Shown here piece by piece: positions 45,062-53,514 of a DNA stretch of 64,000 nt; the stretch's first letter is position 1; every line of letters starts with the position of its first letter. Source of the DNA: Sutcliffiella halmapala (GTDB lineage: Bacteria > Bacillota > Bacilli > Bacillales > Bacillaceae_I). The stretch lies in assembly GCF_002019665.1 (NCBI RefSeq), contig NZ_KV917375.1, forward strand, positions 752,001 to 816,000, read 5' to 3'. The position numbers were made by a program, and so were the translations under genes. The notes below the pieces were generated by a model, which was not told the DNA's origin, made no database searches, and was given only the letters and a program-made list of their open reading frames with translations.

Positions 45062-47083
45062 ATGAAGCGACTCTTCATCGGCTTAATATGTGTTTGGTTA
45101 CTGATACTATTTCCAGCACAATCCTCTGCTTCGCTTTCTGTTCCTTACAAAACAGAGACGTTATCATCAGATTGGGATATTATTGAAACGCAAACTGCTT
45201 ATATCCCAGTTGGTCTCTTTGGAAGTAACAGTGAGATCGTAAACCCAGAAGATATTTACATTGATGAAAATAACAATGTGTATGTAGCGGATTCAGGAAC
45301 GAAAAAAGTCACGAAATTCGATGAAAATGGGAAGAAGCTTTTAGAAGTAGGAGCTGGAGACCTACAGCAGCCTACGGGAGTATTTGTCGATCATAATCAA
45401 GAAATATATGTAGCGGATTATGCAAGTGAAAAGGTTTTTCGCTTTTCTCCAACAGGGGAAAAAATCCAAGAATATGGCCGACCAGAATCTCCATTGTTTG
45501 GGACAAGATCTCCTTATAAACCACAAAAACTAACGGTAGATAAGCGTGGGAATCTTTATATTATTGGAGAAGGCTCAACAAACGGAATTATTCAAATAGG
45601 TCAAGATGGCACATTCTTAGGATTCTTTGGTTCGAATCGCACACAATCCTCACTAATGTCCGTCATCCAAGATGCCCTTACGACTGACAGACAACGAGCT
45701 AGCATGTTTTTAAAGGTGCCACCAGCCCCTACAAATATTGCTATTGATAATAAAGGGTTAGTGTATACGATTACTGCAGGAACAAAGTTTGAAGTAATTA
45801 GAAAGTTAAATATTGCTGGAAGCAATATTTTATATTCCGGTATATCCGATTCTACTAATTTACGTGATATCACTATTGGGCCACTTGGAAATTTCTTTGT
45901 TATCGAAAACAATGGTCGTATTTATGAGTATGATAACTACGGTAACTTAATCTTCGTATTCGGTGGTAGGGATGATGGAACGAACCGCTTAGGTTTATTT
46001 CGGGATCCATCCGGTATTAGTGTCGATAATTTAGGGCGTATCTTTGTTTCAGACAGGGAACGAGGTACGATTCAATTACTAGAACCGACTGCTTTTGCGG
46101 AAATGATGCACGGTGGGCTTTCCTTATTTGCCGATGGTCATTATGTGGAAAGTGGGAAGTATTGGAGTGAAGTCCTTCGGTTGAATTCGTCGATTGGACT
46201 TGCTCATTATGCAATGGGAGAATCGTACTACAAACAACAGGAATATGAAAAGGCACTTAATTCCTTTGAACATGTAGGAGATACGTATGGGTACTCTAAC
46301 TCGTTCTGGGAAATCCGAAATGTTTGGATGCAAGAAAACTTAAGCTATGTATTTGCCATTCTGATTGGTCTGTTTGCGATTCGCGCTTCTGTGTTGTACG
46401 TCGATAAAAAGAAAGGCATCTTACAACCAGCTAGAAACCGTTGGAAGGCCATTAAGGGACGTCAACTAATAAGCGAGCTGCTATTTTTATTTAAATTTTT
46501 GAAACAACCAGTAGATAGCTTCTATTATGTAAAGCGAATCAAGAAGGTATCGGTTCTTTCGGCAACCATCCTGTATTTGGTGTTGTTCGTCGAATATATC
46601 ATCATGAAATACTTTACAGGCTTTATTTTTAGAGGGTTTAATGCAGATCAGATAAATATAGCACTAGAACTAGCGACACTATTTTTACCAATTTTACTCT
46701 TTATCATTGCGAACTATTTAGTTAGTACGATCAATGACGGGGAAGGTAAGTTTCAGGATATTTACATTGGTACTATTTACTCGTTAGCACCTTTCTTAGT
46801 GTTTATTATACCGATTACGTTATTGTCCAATGTGTTAACGTTAAATGAAGCATTTCTTTACACCTTCTCCATGCAAGTAATGGTTGGTTGGTCGCTCATT
46901 ATTTTGTTCATCATGGTAAAAGAAATCCATGCATTCGGATTTTTTGAAACGGTTCGAAATGTATTAGTTACGATTTTCTGTATGATTATTATCGTACTAG
47001 TTTGCTTTATCATTTACGTGTTATTAGATCAAGTGGTTGACTTTATCACAGCGATCATTCAGGAGGTGATTCTCCGTGTATAA
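45062..47083 (+). CDS. NHL-propeller, TPR and Yip1 membrane protein
   Basis: This 673-aa protein has a signal peptide (about 1-24) and five or six NHL-type repeats (about 55-345; VYVADSGTKKVTKFDENG, IYVADYASEKVFRFSPTG, IFVSDRERGTIQLLEP). A TPR-like pair follows (about 355-410: YWSEVLRLNSSIGLAHYAMGESYYKQQEYEKALNSF), then one membrane helix (about 427-446) and a Yip1-like multi-helix region (about 490-670). The propeller and TPR should face outside and the Yip1 part lie in the membrane. It lies between two permease pairs and overlaps the DUF5696 gene by 8 nt, so I infer an accessory subunit of the sugar-uptake machinery. Function is not established. Confidence 0.82.
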   Translation: MKRLFIGLICVWLLILFPAQSSASLSVPYKTETLSSDWDIIETQTAYIPVGLFGSNSEIVNPEDIYIDENNNVYVADSGTKKVTKFDENGKKLLEVGAGDLQQPTGVFVDHNQEIYVADYASEKVFRFSPTGEKIQEYGRPESPLFGTRSPYKPQKLTVDKRGNLYIIGEGSTNGIIQIGQDGTFLGFFGSNRTQSSLMSVIQDALTTDRQRASMFLKVPPAPTNIAIDNKGLVYTITAGTKFEVIRKLNIAGSNILYSGISDSTNLRDITIGPLGNFFVIENNGRIYEYDNYGNLIFVFGGRDDGTNRLGLFRDPSGISVDNLGRIFVSDRERGTIQLLEPTAFAEMMHGGLSLFADGHYVESGKYWSEVLRLNSSIGLAHYAMGESYYKQQEYEKALNSFEHVGDTYGYSNSFWEIRNVWMQENLSYVFAILIGLFAIRASVLYVDKKKGILQPARNRWKAIKGRQLISELLFLFKFLKQPVDSFYYVKRIKKVSVLSATILYLVLFVEYIIMKYFTGFIFRGFNADQINIALELATLFLPILLFIIANYLVSTINDGEGKFQDIYIGTIYSLAPFLVFIIPITLLSNVLTLNEAFLYTFSMQVMVGWSLIILFIMVKEIHAFGFFETVRNVLVTIFCMIIIVLVCFIIYVLLDQVVDFITAIIQEVILRV

Positions 47084-49334
47084 GAAGATATTTTTATTGT
47101 TACTTATTGCTCTGCTCCCGATTCATGTTATCGCGGACTCATTAACAGATAGAGACGAGCTTGCCGACATTGAAATAGAGTCAGAACTTGGAGAGGAAAC
47201 GCTTCGCTTTGATTCCAATCAATTTACGGAAACTGAAAAAGCAAACAAGCCTTTACCAGAGGGGTCGTTTGATGGATTTGAAAAGGTAACAGAAAACGCG
47301 GAATTAGCTCTTTATGTAGATAGAGAGTCACTTGCGTTAAAAATTCTTAATAAACACACAGGTTATGTGTGGAATTCAGGGATTGACGAGCCAGAAAATT
47401 ATCGACTTAATAACTCATGGGTAGAGATGGTGCAATCTGCCATTACGATTGAATATTTAGATCGACGAGGTAATCCTAAAACAGAAAGCATTCTGACGGC
47501 AAACTCTACACCAGACATAAAGCTTGAGGAAAACGGCTTTACTGCGAATATTGCGTTTAAGAATTCAAGTATTGACGTACAGTTAACAGTAACGTTAGAA
47601 GAAGATGATGTTATCATTCACGTTCCAGAAGCTGGTGTCGAAGATGGGACGTTCAATAAAATTGTCTCGATGAAGGTATATCCATTCCTTGGTGCAGTAA
47701 ATGAAGCGGATATTAGCGGCTATTTATTTATCCCGGATGGAAGCGGAGCCTTAATGAGATTTGAAAAAAATCCGTTTGTTTCGGATACTCCTTTTATCGG
47801 AGCTATATATGGCACGGATGAAGGGTTCACTCGTAATGTGAACAATGAAGATAGCTTTACGTATCCAACACAAGCCATTTCTGTACCAGTGTATGGAGCC
47901 GTTCATGGTGTAAAAGAGAATGGTTTTATCACCGCTATTGAAGAAGGGCAAAGCTATGGAACGATTCTTGCTTATCCTTCAGGGGCATCGACAGATTTCT
48001 TCTGGGTTACCTCTGAATACCAATATCGCTTTAATTATTATCAGCCAACAAGTAAAACCATGGGTGGCTTTAATGTTTACCAAGAGGAAAAGAACTCCTT
48101 TGACATTAAGCAGCGCGTCATGTTCTTAGCGGATGAGGAAGCGGATTATGTTGGAATGGCAAAGCGTTATCAACAATTGCTAGTCGATAATGGCGAGCTT
48201 ACGAAAACAGAAGATTCCGTAGATGTTCGCTTGGAATTCCTTGGTGGAGAAACAAAAAAGGGATTGTTTTGGGATTCTGTGCTTCCAATGACAGAGGTTA
48301 GCCAAATTCCAGGGTATGTAGAAGAATTACAAAAGAACGATGTAGAAAACATGCATGTTGTTTACCGAGGTTACACAAAAGGTGGATTAACAGGCACGTT
48401 ACCGCAAAAATTTCCGCTCGAAAGGAAATTAGGTAGTAAAGCTGATTATGAGGATACGATGAATCAGCTAGAGGAAAAGGATATCCCATTTTACTTCTAC
48501 TCTGATTTTACGAAGGCTTATGATGGAGCATCAGGGTTCTCTGGTAGTAAAGACGTTGCGAAGAAGATAAATGCGCAGCCGATGACTAGAAACGAATACG
48601 GAAAAATGAGCTATTATTTAAGCCCACAAAAATCGTTAGAATTTGCTAAAAAGGATAGTAAGGACTTTATTAAACACGGAATTTCTAATATCGCTTTAGA
48701 TACGACGGGTTATAAGTTATTCTCTGATTTTAATAGAGGGATGTCTTCCTCTAGAAATGAAATGACAGAAACATATAAAGAGATCTTCCAGCTATATCAA
48801 GACGAAGTAGGAGGTTTATCCTTCTATCGTCCTAATAATTACGCTTGGGAATACATGGATCGTTATCTTGATATGCCGATGTACTCTTCTAACTATATGT
48901 TTGTAACAGACACAGTGCCGTTTCTGCAAATTGTGTTAAAAGGATACACGCCATATTATGCGAGCTTTTCTAATTTCTCTCATAACCCGAAAGAAGAAGT
49001 GCTACGAATGATCGAATTCGGTGCTTATCCTTCGTTCTATTTAACAACAGAGCCTGCTCAGCTGTTACTTAAGACACCATCAAGAGGGTTGTATACTTCG
49101 GAGTTTGATGTGTGGAAGGATGCAATAGCAGGACATTATCAGTCCGTAAAAGAAGGGCTTGGCCAAGTAGAGGGCATGACAATAGAAGATCGCATTGTTC
49201 ATGCAAAAGGGGTTGTCGAAGTGTTGTATGAAAACGGCGTTTCGATCTTAGTGAATTACACTGAATCCCCATACACTGTTAAAGGTGTGGAAGTACAAGC
49301 AACATCATTTGAAGTATTAGAAGGGGGGAGATAA
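47076..49334 (+). CDS. DUF5696 glycosidase-like secreted protein
   Basis: This 752-aa protein has a signal peptide (about 1-21) and no lipobox. The layout resembles a glycoside hydrolase. An N-terminal beta-sandwich (about 50-350; FIPDGSGALMRFEKNPF, FITAIEEGQSYGTILAYPSG) is followed by a probable TIM barrel (about 385-690). The barrel contains MHVVYRGYTKGGLTG, IPFYFYSDFTKAYDG, NIALDTTGYKLFSDFNRG and DEVGGLSFYRPNNYAWEYMD, and a small C-terminal beta domain follows. Asp residues in IALDT and SDFNRG are candidate catalytic residues. No activity is known to me for DUF5696. The GTG start has AGGAGG upstream inside the previous gene. Confidence 0.82.
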   Translation: MYKKIFLLLLIALLPIHVIADSLTDRDELADIEIESELGEETLRFDSNQFTETEKANKPLPEGSFDGFEKVTENAELALYVDRESLALKILNKHTGYVWNSGIDEPENYRLNNSWVEMVQSAITIEYLDRRGNPKTESILTANSTPDIKLEENGFTANIAFKNSSIDVQLTVTLEEDDVIIHVPEAGVEDGTFNKIVSMKVYPFLGAVNEADISGYLFIPDGSGALMRFEKNPFVSDTPFIGAIYGTDEGFTRNVNNEDSFTYPTQAISVPVYGAVHGVKENGFITAIEEGQSYGTILAYPSGASTDFFWVTSEYQYRFNYYQPTSKTMGGFNVYQEEKNSFDIKQRVMFLADEEADYVGMAKRYQQLLVDNGELTKTEDSVDVRLEFLGGETKKGLFWDSVLPMTEVSQIPGYVEELQKNDVENMHVVYRGYTKGGLTGTLPQKFPLERKLGSKADYEDTMNQLEEKDIPFYFYSDFTKAYDGASGFSGSKDVAKKINAQPMTRNEYGKMSYYLSPQKSLEFAKKDSKDFIKHGISNIALDTTGYKLFSDFNRGMSSSRNEMTETYKEIFQLYQDEVGGLSFYRPNNYAWEYMDRYLDMPMYSSNYMFVTDTVPFLQIVLKGYTPYYASFSNFSHNPKEEVLRMIEFGAYPSFYLTTEPAQLLLKTPSRGLYTSEFDVWKDAIAGHYQSVKEGLGQVEGMTIEDRIVHAKGVVEVLYENGVSILVNYTESPYTVKGVEVQATSFEVLEGGR

Positions 49335-49336
49335 GC

Positions 49337-50200
49337 ATGAAGCAGCTATCCATGAAATCAAAGAATACACTTACAGGCTTAATGTTTGTCTCACCATGGA
49401 TTGTCGGATTTCTGATTTTCACAGCATACCCCCTGTTCTATTCTTTATACTTGAGCTTTCAACAAGTCAAAATTACGACACAAGGGATTCAAACAAAATT
49501 TGTTAAGTTTGATAACTTTGAATATGCGTTTGCAGTGGATGCACTTTTCACTCAAAAGCTTATGACATTTGTACAGGAACTAGTCTTATCGGTCCCAATC
49601 ATCATTGTATTCTCGTTAATTATTGCGATATTACTGAACCAACCAATTAAATTCAGAAACTTTTTTAGAATGATATTCTTTCTTCCGGTTATCATTGCGA
49701 GTGGTCCAGTAATTAATGAATTGATCGCTCAGGGTGTAACGACTATTCCTTCTATTAAAGAATACGCGATTTTTGAATCAATGCTTTCATCCGATGGATT
49801 TTTCAGTACGATTTTACTTTATCTCATGGATAATCTCATTATTATCCTTTGGTTTTCTGGTGTACAATTCCTAATCTTTTTAGCAGCCTTACAAAAAATT
49901 GATCAACAAGTATATGAGGCTGCAAAAATTGATGGAGCATCAAACTGGGAGTGCTTCTGGAAAGTAACATTACCAAGTATTTTCCCAATGATTGTGGTAA
50001 ATACCGTATATACAATTGTAATGTTCTCAATCTTTTCGTTAAATCCAGTTATTGGACATATCCAGAGTAATATGTTTCAAATCGATACTGGCTTTGGCTA
50101 TGCCTCTGCCCTATCATGGATTTATTTCTTACTTATTGCTGTAGCACTCGCAATAACGGTTGGTTTTCTAACGTTTAGAGGTAAGAAAAATTATGCGTAG
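49337..50200 (+). CDS. Sugar ABC importer 3: permease A
   Basis: This 287-aa MalF/LacF-type permease has EAA motif VYEAAKIDGASNWECFWKVTLPSIFP. The first helix, FVSPWIVGFLIFTAYPLFYSLYLSF, is classic for CUT1 permeases. It begins 3 nt after the DUF5696 gene, with AAGGGGGGAG as ribosome binding site. It lacks an adjacent SBP of its own; the 979-aa SBP or the lipoprotein SBP would have to serve it. Confidence 0.92.
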   Translation: MKQLSMKSKNTLTGLMFVSPWIVGFLIFTAYPLFYSLYLSFQQVKITTQGIQTKFVKFDNFEYAFAVDALFTQKLMTFVQELVLSVPIIIVFSLIIAILLNQPIKFRNFFRMIFFLPVIIASGPVINELIAQGVTTIPSIKEYAIFESMLSSDGFFSTILLYLMDNLIIILWFSGVQFLIFLAALQKIDQQVYEAAKIDGASNWECFWKVTLPSIFPMIVVNTVYTIVMFSIFSLNPVIGHIQSNMFQIDTGFGYASALSWIYFLLIAVALAITVGFLTFRGKKNYA

Positions 50201-50213
50201 AGGAGGTTAGATA

Positions 50214-51170
50214 ATGGCTAGCTGGTTGTTTACGAATCGAAAAAAAAGAGGAAATCCTTACGCAACACGGCTCAAAAAAATGGCTTTTGGAGTAAAAGGA
50301 AATGATGGCTTCTTATATAAGCTATTTATCTATGGTTTGCTTATTGGTATCGGCTTCGTTTACCTGTATCCGTTGTTATATATGGTGTCCTATAGTTTAA
50401 AAAGCTTAGACGATATTTTAAACCCTTTAGTGAATTGGATTCCAACGCAACTGTATCTTGATAACTATGAATCAGCCTATTCAGTGCTCAAGTTTTTCCC
50501 GACCTTGCTGCAAACCTTTTATGTGACAGCATTACCGGCTGTTGTACAAACAGCGGTCTGTGCAGTAATTGGTTACGGTTTTGCTCGGTTTGATTTTCCA
50601 TTTAAAAGAACGATGTTTGTCCTAGTGTTATCAACCTTTATCATACCGCCACAAGTAACGGTCATCCCTCGTTATGTATTTTTTAACGAGTTGGGGATAC
50701 TAGGTAGCATCCAGTCGTTTTTGTTCCCAGCATTACTAGGTCAAGGGATCAATAGTGCGATATTCATTTTAATCTTTTATCAATTCTTCAAAATGTTACC
50801 CAAGGCACTAGAGGAAGCAGCACAATTAGATGGAGCTGGTTATTTACGCATCTTTCTAACGATTGCCCTTCCAATGGCAGCCCCAGCGATTATTATTTCG
50901 TTCCTTTTCTCATTCGTGTGGTATTGGAATGAAACGTATTTAGCAGCTATTTATTTTGGAAATTCTCTCACTACATTGCCGTTGGAGTTGCAGAAGTTTG
51001 TGGCAACGTATCAGCAAATGTTCCCTCAGAATACGGATGGAGGGGAAATTAACGAAGGGATTAAAATGGCAGGGACTGTTATGACGATTCTACCATTGCT
51101 CCTTGTCTATTTAATCACTCAACGTTGGTTTGTTGAAGGTGTAGATCGATCCGGTATTGCCGGAGAGTAA
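50214..51170 (+). CDS. Sugar ABC importer 3: permease B
   Basis: This 318-aa MalG-type permease has an N-terminal basic extension (about 40 residues) before helix 1. The EAA motif is LEEAAQLDGAGYLRIFLTIALPMAAP. AGAGGAGG precedes the ATG, 14 nt after permease A. It is followed by a terminator and a new operator-controlled unit. Confidence 0.92.
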   Translation: MASWLFTNRKKRGNPYATRLKKMAFGVKGNDGFLYKLFIYGLLIGIGFVYLYPLLYMVSYSLKSLDDILNPLVNWIPTQLYLDNYESAYSVLKFFPTLLQTFYVTALPAVVQTAVCAVIGYGFARFDFPFKRTMFVLVLSTFIIPPQVTVIPRYVFFNELGILGSIQSFLFPALLGQGINSAIFILIFYQFFKMLPKALEEAAQLDGAGYLRIFLTIALPMAAPAIIISFLFSFVWYWNETYLAAIYFGNSLTTLPLELQKFVATYQQMFPQNTDGGEINEGIKMAGTVMTILPLLLVYLITQRWFVEGVDRSGIAGE

Positions 51171-51184
51171 CAGAGAGGTTACAC

Positions 51185-51218
51185 GATGCCCTATTTCTGT
51201 ATGGATAGGGTATCTGTT
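51185..51218 (+). terminator. Terminator of the large sugar-import operon
   Basis: GATGCCCTAT and ATAGGGTATC form a 10-bp stem around a 10-nt loop, followed by TGTTT. The T run is short. Confidence 0.65.
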
Positions 51219-51228
51219 TAAAATATAT

Positions 51229-51306
51229 AGAAACGTTTCGATAAAGTATGATAAAATTACACATAATGATTAACAAACAAAGGAATTAATCCATAAAAAC
51301 GTTTCA
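51229..51306 (+). promoter_or_regulatory. Paired operators and promoter of the GH3-GH94 operon
   Basis: Operators AGAAACGTTTCG (51229-51240) and AAAAACGTTTCA (51295-51306) flank a TATGAT (51247-51252) that may be the -10. The pair is 66 bp apart, compatible with cooperative binding by a LacI-family repressor. Confidence 0.7.
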
Positions 51307-51334
51307 AGTGGTGTAAATCAAGGAGGGAATCATA

Positions 51335-53494
51335 ATGGAGAAAAATATGAATGCGCTATTAGAACAAATGACTTTAGATGAAAAGATTGCGCAATTGGTT
51401 CAATTAGCTACTTTTTTCTATAAAGGTGCAGCAGGAGACGGTGAAATAACTGGCCCGATGGCGGATCTTGGAATTGACCAGGATGTAGTCATCAATAGTG
51501 GTTCTGTACTCGGTGCATCCGGTGCGAATGAAGTTCGAAATATCCAAAAAGAGCATTTAGCAGAAAATCGATTAGGTATTCCTTTGCTCATTATGGCTGA
51601 TATAGTTCACGGTTTTAAAACCATTTTCCCTGTTCCTTTAGCAATCGGTTGCTCATGGGATATGGAGCTAGCGGAAAAAAGTGCAGAAATAGCTGCAAAA
51701 GAAGCAGCAGTTTCTGGTGTTCATGTATCTTTCGCTCCAATGGTGGACTTAGTAAGAGACCCACGTTGGGGAAGAGTGATGGAGTCTACGGGGGAAGATC
51801 CATATTTAAACAGTCTTTTTGCGAGAGCATTTGTTCGTGGTTTTCAAGGAAATGATCTAACAAATGATCAACACCGTGTTGCTGCTTGTGTAAAGCATTT
51901 TGCCGCATATGGTGCTCCAGAAGGCGGAAGAGATTATAACACGGTCAATATGTCAGAAAGACAGCTTAGAGAATCGTATTTGCCAGCCTATAAAGCGGCT
52001 CTTGATGAAGGTTGCGAAATGGTGATGACTGCCTTTAATACAGTTGATGGTATTCCTGCAACTGGAAATAAAAAGCTAATGAGAGATCTTTTAAGAGATG
52101 AGTGGGGCTTTGACGGCGTTTTAATTTCTGATTGGGGAGCGGTCAAGGAGCAAATCTTTCATGGTGTAGCTGCAGACGAGAGAGAATCGGCATTAAAATC
52201 GATAGTAGCTGGAGTCGACATTGAAATGATGACATCTTGCTATCCGAAGCACTTAAAGGAGCTTGTGGAAAGTGGAGAAGTTTCCGAGGAGATTATTGAT
52301 GAGTCCGTACTCCGCATCTTAGCGTTAAAAGAGAAGCTTGGACTATTTGAAAATCCTTATCGCGGAGCTGATGAGGAATTAGAAAATCAAGTCATTATGT
52401 CAGAAGAGCACCGAAAAGCATCTCGTGAGTTAGCTGCAAAATCTTGTGTACTTTTAAAAAATGAGGGTGTCTTGCCGCTTCAAAAAGAACAAAAGGTGGC
52501 ACTTGTTGGTCCATTTGCAAAGAGTGGAGATATTTTAGGTCCATGGTCTTGGCACGGCTCTAAAGAGGAAGCTGTCCAGCTTCATGAAGGCTTCAAAATG
52601 AAAATGGATGCTACGAACTTAACCATTGCGGAAGGCTCAGATATTGAAACAGTAACAGAAGAACAAGTGCAGGAAGCAATGAAGGCTGCAAAAGAAGCGG
52701 ACGTTATCGTTTTAGCTTTAGGTGAGAGATCGAGTATGAGCGGGGAAGCGTGTTGTCGCGCTGACATTCGATTACCAGAAGCGCAAATCCAATTAATCAG
52801 CAAATTAAAAGAGTTACAAAAGCCAATGGTCGCTGTTTTATTTAATGGTAGACCACTTGATTTACATGGTGTTATTGATCAGGTTGACGCTGTTTTAGAA
52901 GCTTGGTATCCAGGAACTGAAGGTGGAGCAGCTGTCGCAGATTTATTATTCGGGGATGTTAATCCTTCTGGAAAGTTAACAATGTCCTTCCCATTTTCAG
53001 TAGGACAAATACCTGTTTATTACAATAGCTTTAATACCGGAAGACCAAACCGACCTGATGCACCGAACCATTATGTATCTAAATACTTGGATATCCCAAA
53101 TGAACCACTATTGCCATTTGGCTTTGGACTAAGCTATACAAATTTCACCTATAGTGAGATGACTTTAACTCAAACAATTATAACGCCAAACGAGCCAATT
53201 ACAGTATCAGTGAAGGTTACCAATGCTGGTGACACGGCAGGAGAAGAGATTGTACAGCTATATATTCATGATATTTCAGGTGAAATTGTTCGCCCTCTAA
53301 AAGAACTTAAAGGATATAGTAAGGTTTGGTTACAGCCTGGGGAAACAAAAGAAATATTCTTTACGATAACAGAAGAACAGCTACGTTACTATCATTCGGA
53401 TTTGCAATTTACAAGTGACAACGGAGAATTCCATGTAATGATAGGGCCAAACAGTAAGGAGCTATCAGCGCTTACATTTGAATTAGCAAAATAG
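51335..53494 (+). CDS. GH3 beta-glucosidase, cytosolic
   Basis: This 719-aa family 3 glycosidase has no signal peptide. The catalytic nucleophile is Asp266 in GFDGVLISDWGAV. The N-terminal TIM barrel includes FAPMVDLVRDPRWGRVMESTGEDP and VKHFAAYGAPEGGRDYN; the C-terminal domain (about 370-590) and a fibronectin III-like domain (about 610-715) follow. It probably releases glucose from short beta-glucosides. AAGGAGGG precedes the ATG. It pairs with a GH94 phosphorylase 20 nt downstream, the same order as the Listeria innocua 1,2-beta-glucan locus (lin1839-1840), where the GH3 acts on sophorose. Confidence 0.92.
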   Translation: MEKNMNALLEQMTLDEKIAQLVQLATFFYKGAAGDGEITGPMADLGIDQDVVINSGSVLGASGANEVRNIQKEHLAENRLGIPLLIMADIVHGFKTIFPVPLAIGCSWDMELAEKSAEIAAKEAAVSGVHVSFAPMVDLVRDPRWGRVMESTGEDPYLNSLFARAFVRGFQGNDLTNDQHRVAACVKHFAAYGAPEGGRDYNTVNMSERQLRESYLPAYKAALDEGCEMVMTAFNTVDGIPATGNKKLMRDLLRDEWGFDGVLISDWGAVKEQIFHGVAADERESALKSIVAGVDIEMMTSCYPKHLKELVESGEVSEEIIDESVLRILALKEKLGLFENPYRGADEELENQVIMSEEHRKASRELAAKSCVLLKNEGVLPLQKEQKVALVGPFAKSGDILGPWSWHGSKEEAVQLHEGFKMKMDATNLTIAEGSDIETVTEEQVQEAMKAAKEADVIVLALGERSSMSGEACCRADIRLPEAQIQLISKLKELQKPMVAVLFNGRPLDLHGVIDQVDAVLEAWYPGTEGGAAVADLLFGDVNPSGKLTMSFPFSVGQIPVYYNSFNTGRPNRPDAPNHYVSKYLDIPNEPLLPFGFGLSYTNFTYSEMTLTQTIITPNEPITVSVKVTNAGDTAGEEIVQLYIHDISGEIVRPLKELKGYSKVWLQPGETKEIFFTITEEQLRYYHSDLQFTSDNGEFHVMIGPNSKELSALTFELAK

Positions 53495-53514
53495 AGAAAC
53501 CTAGGAGGAAAACC

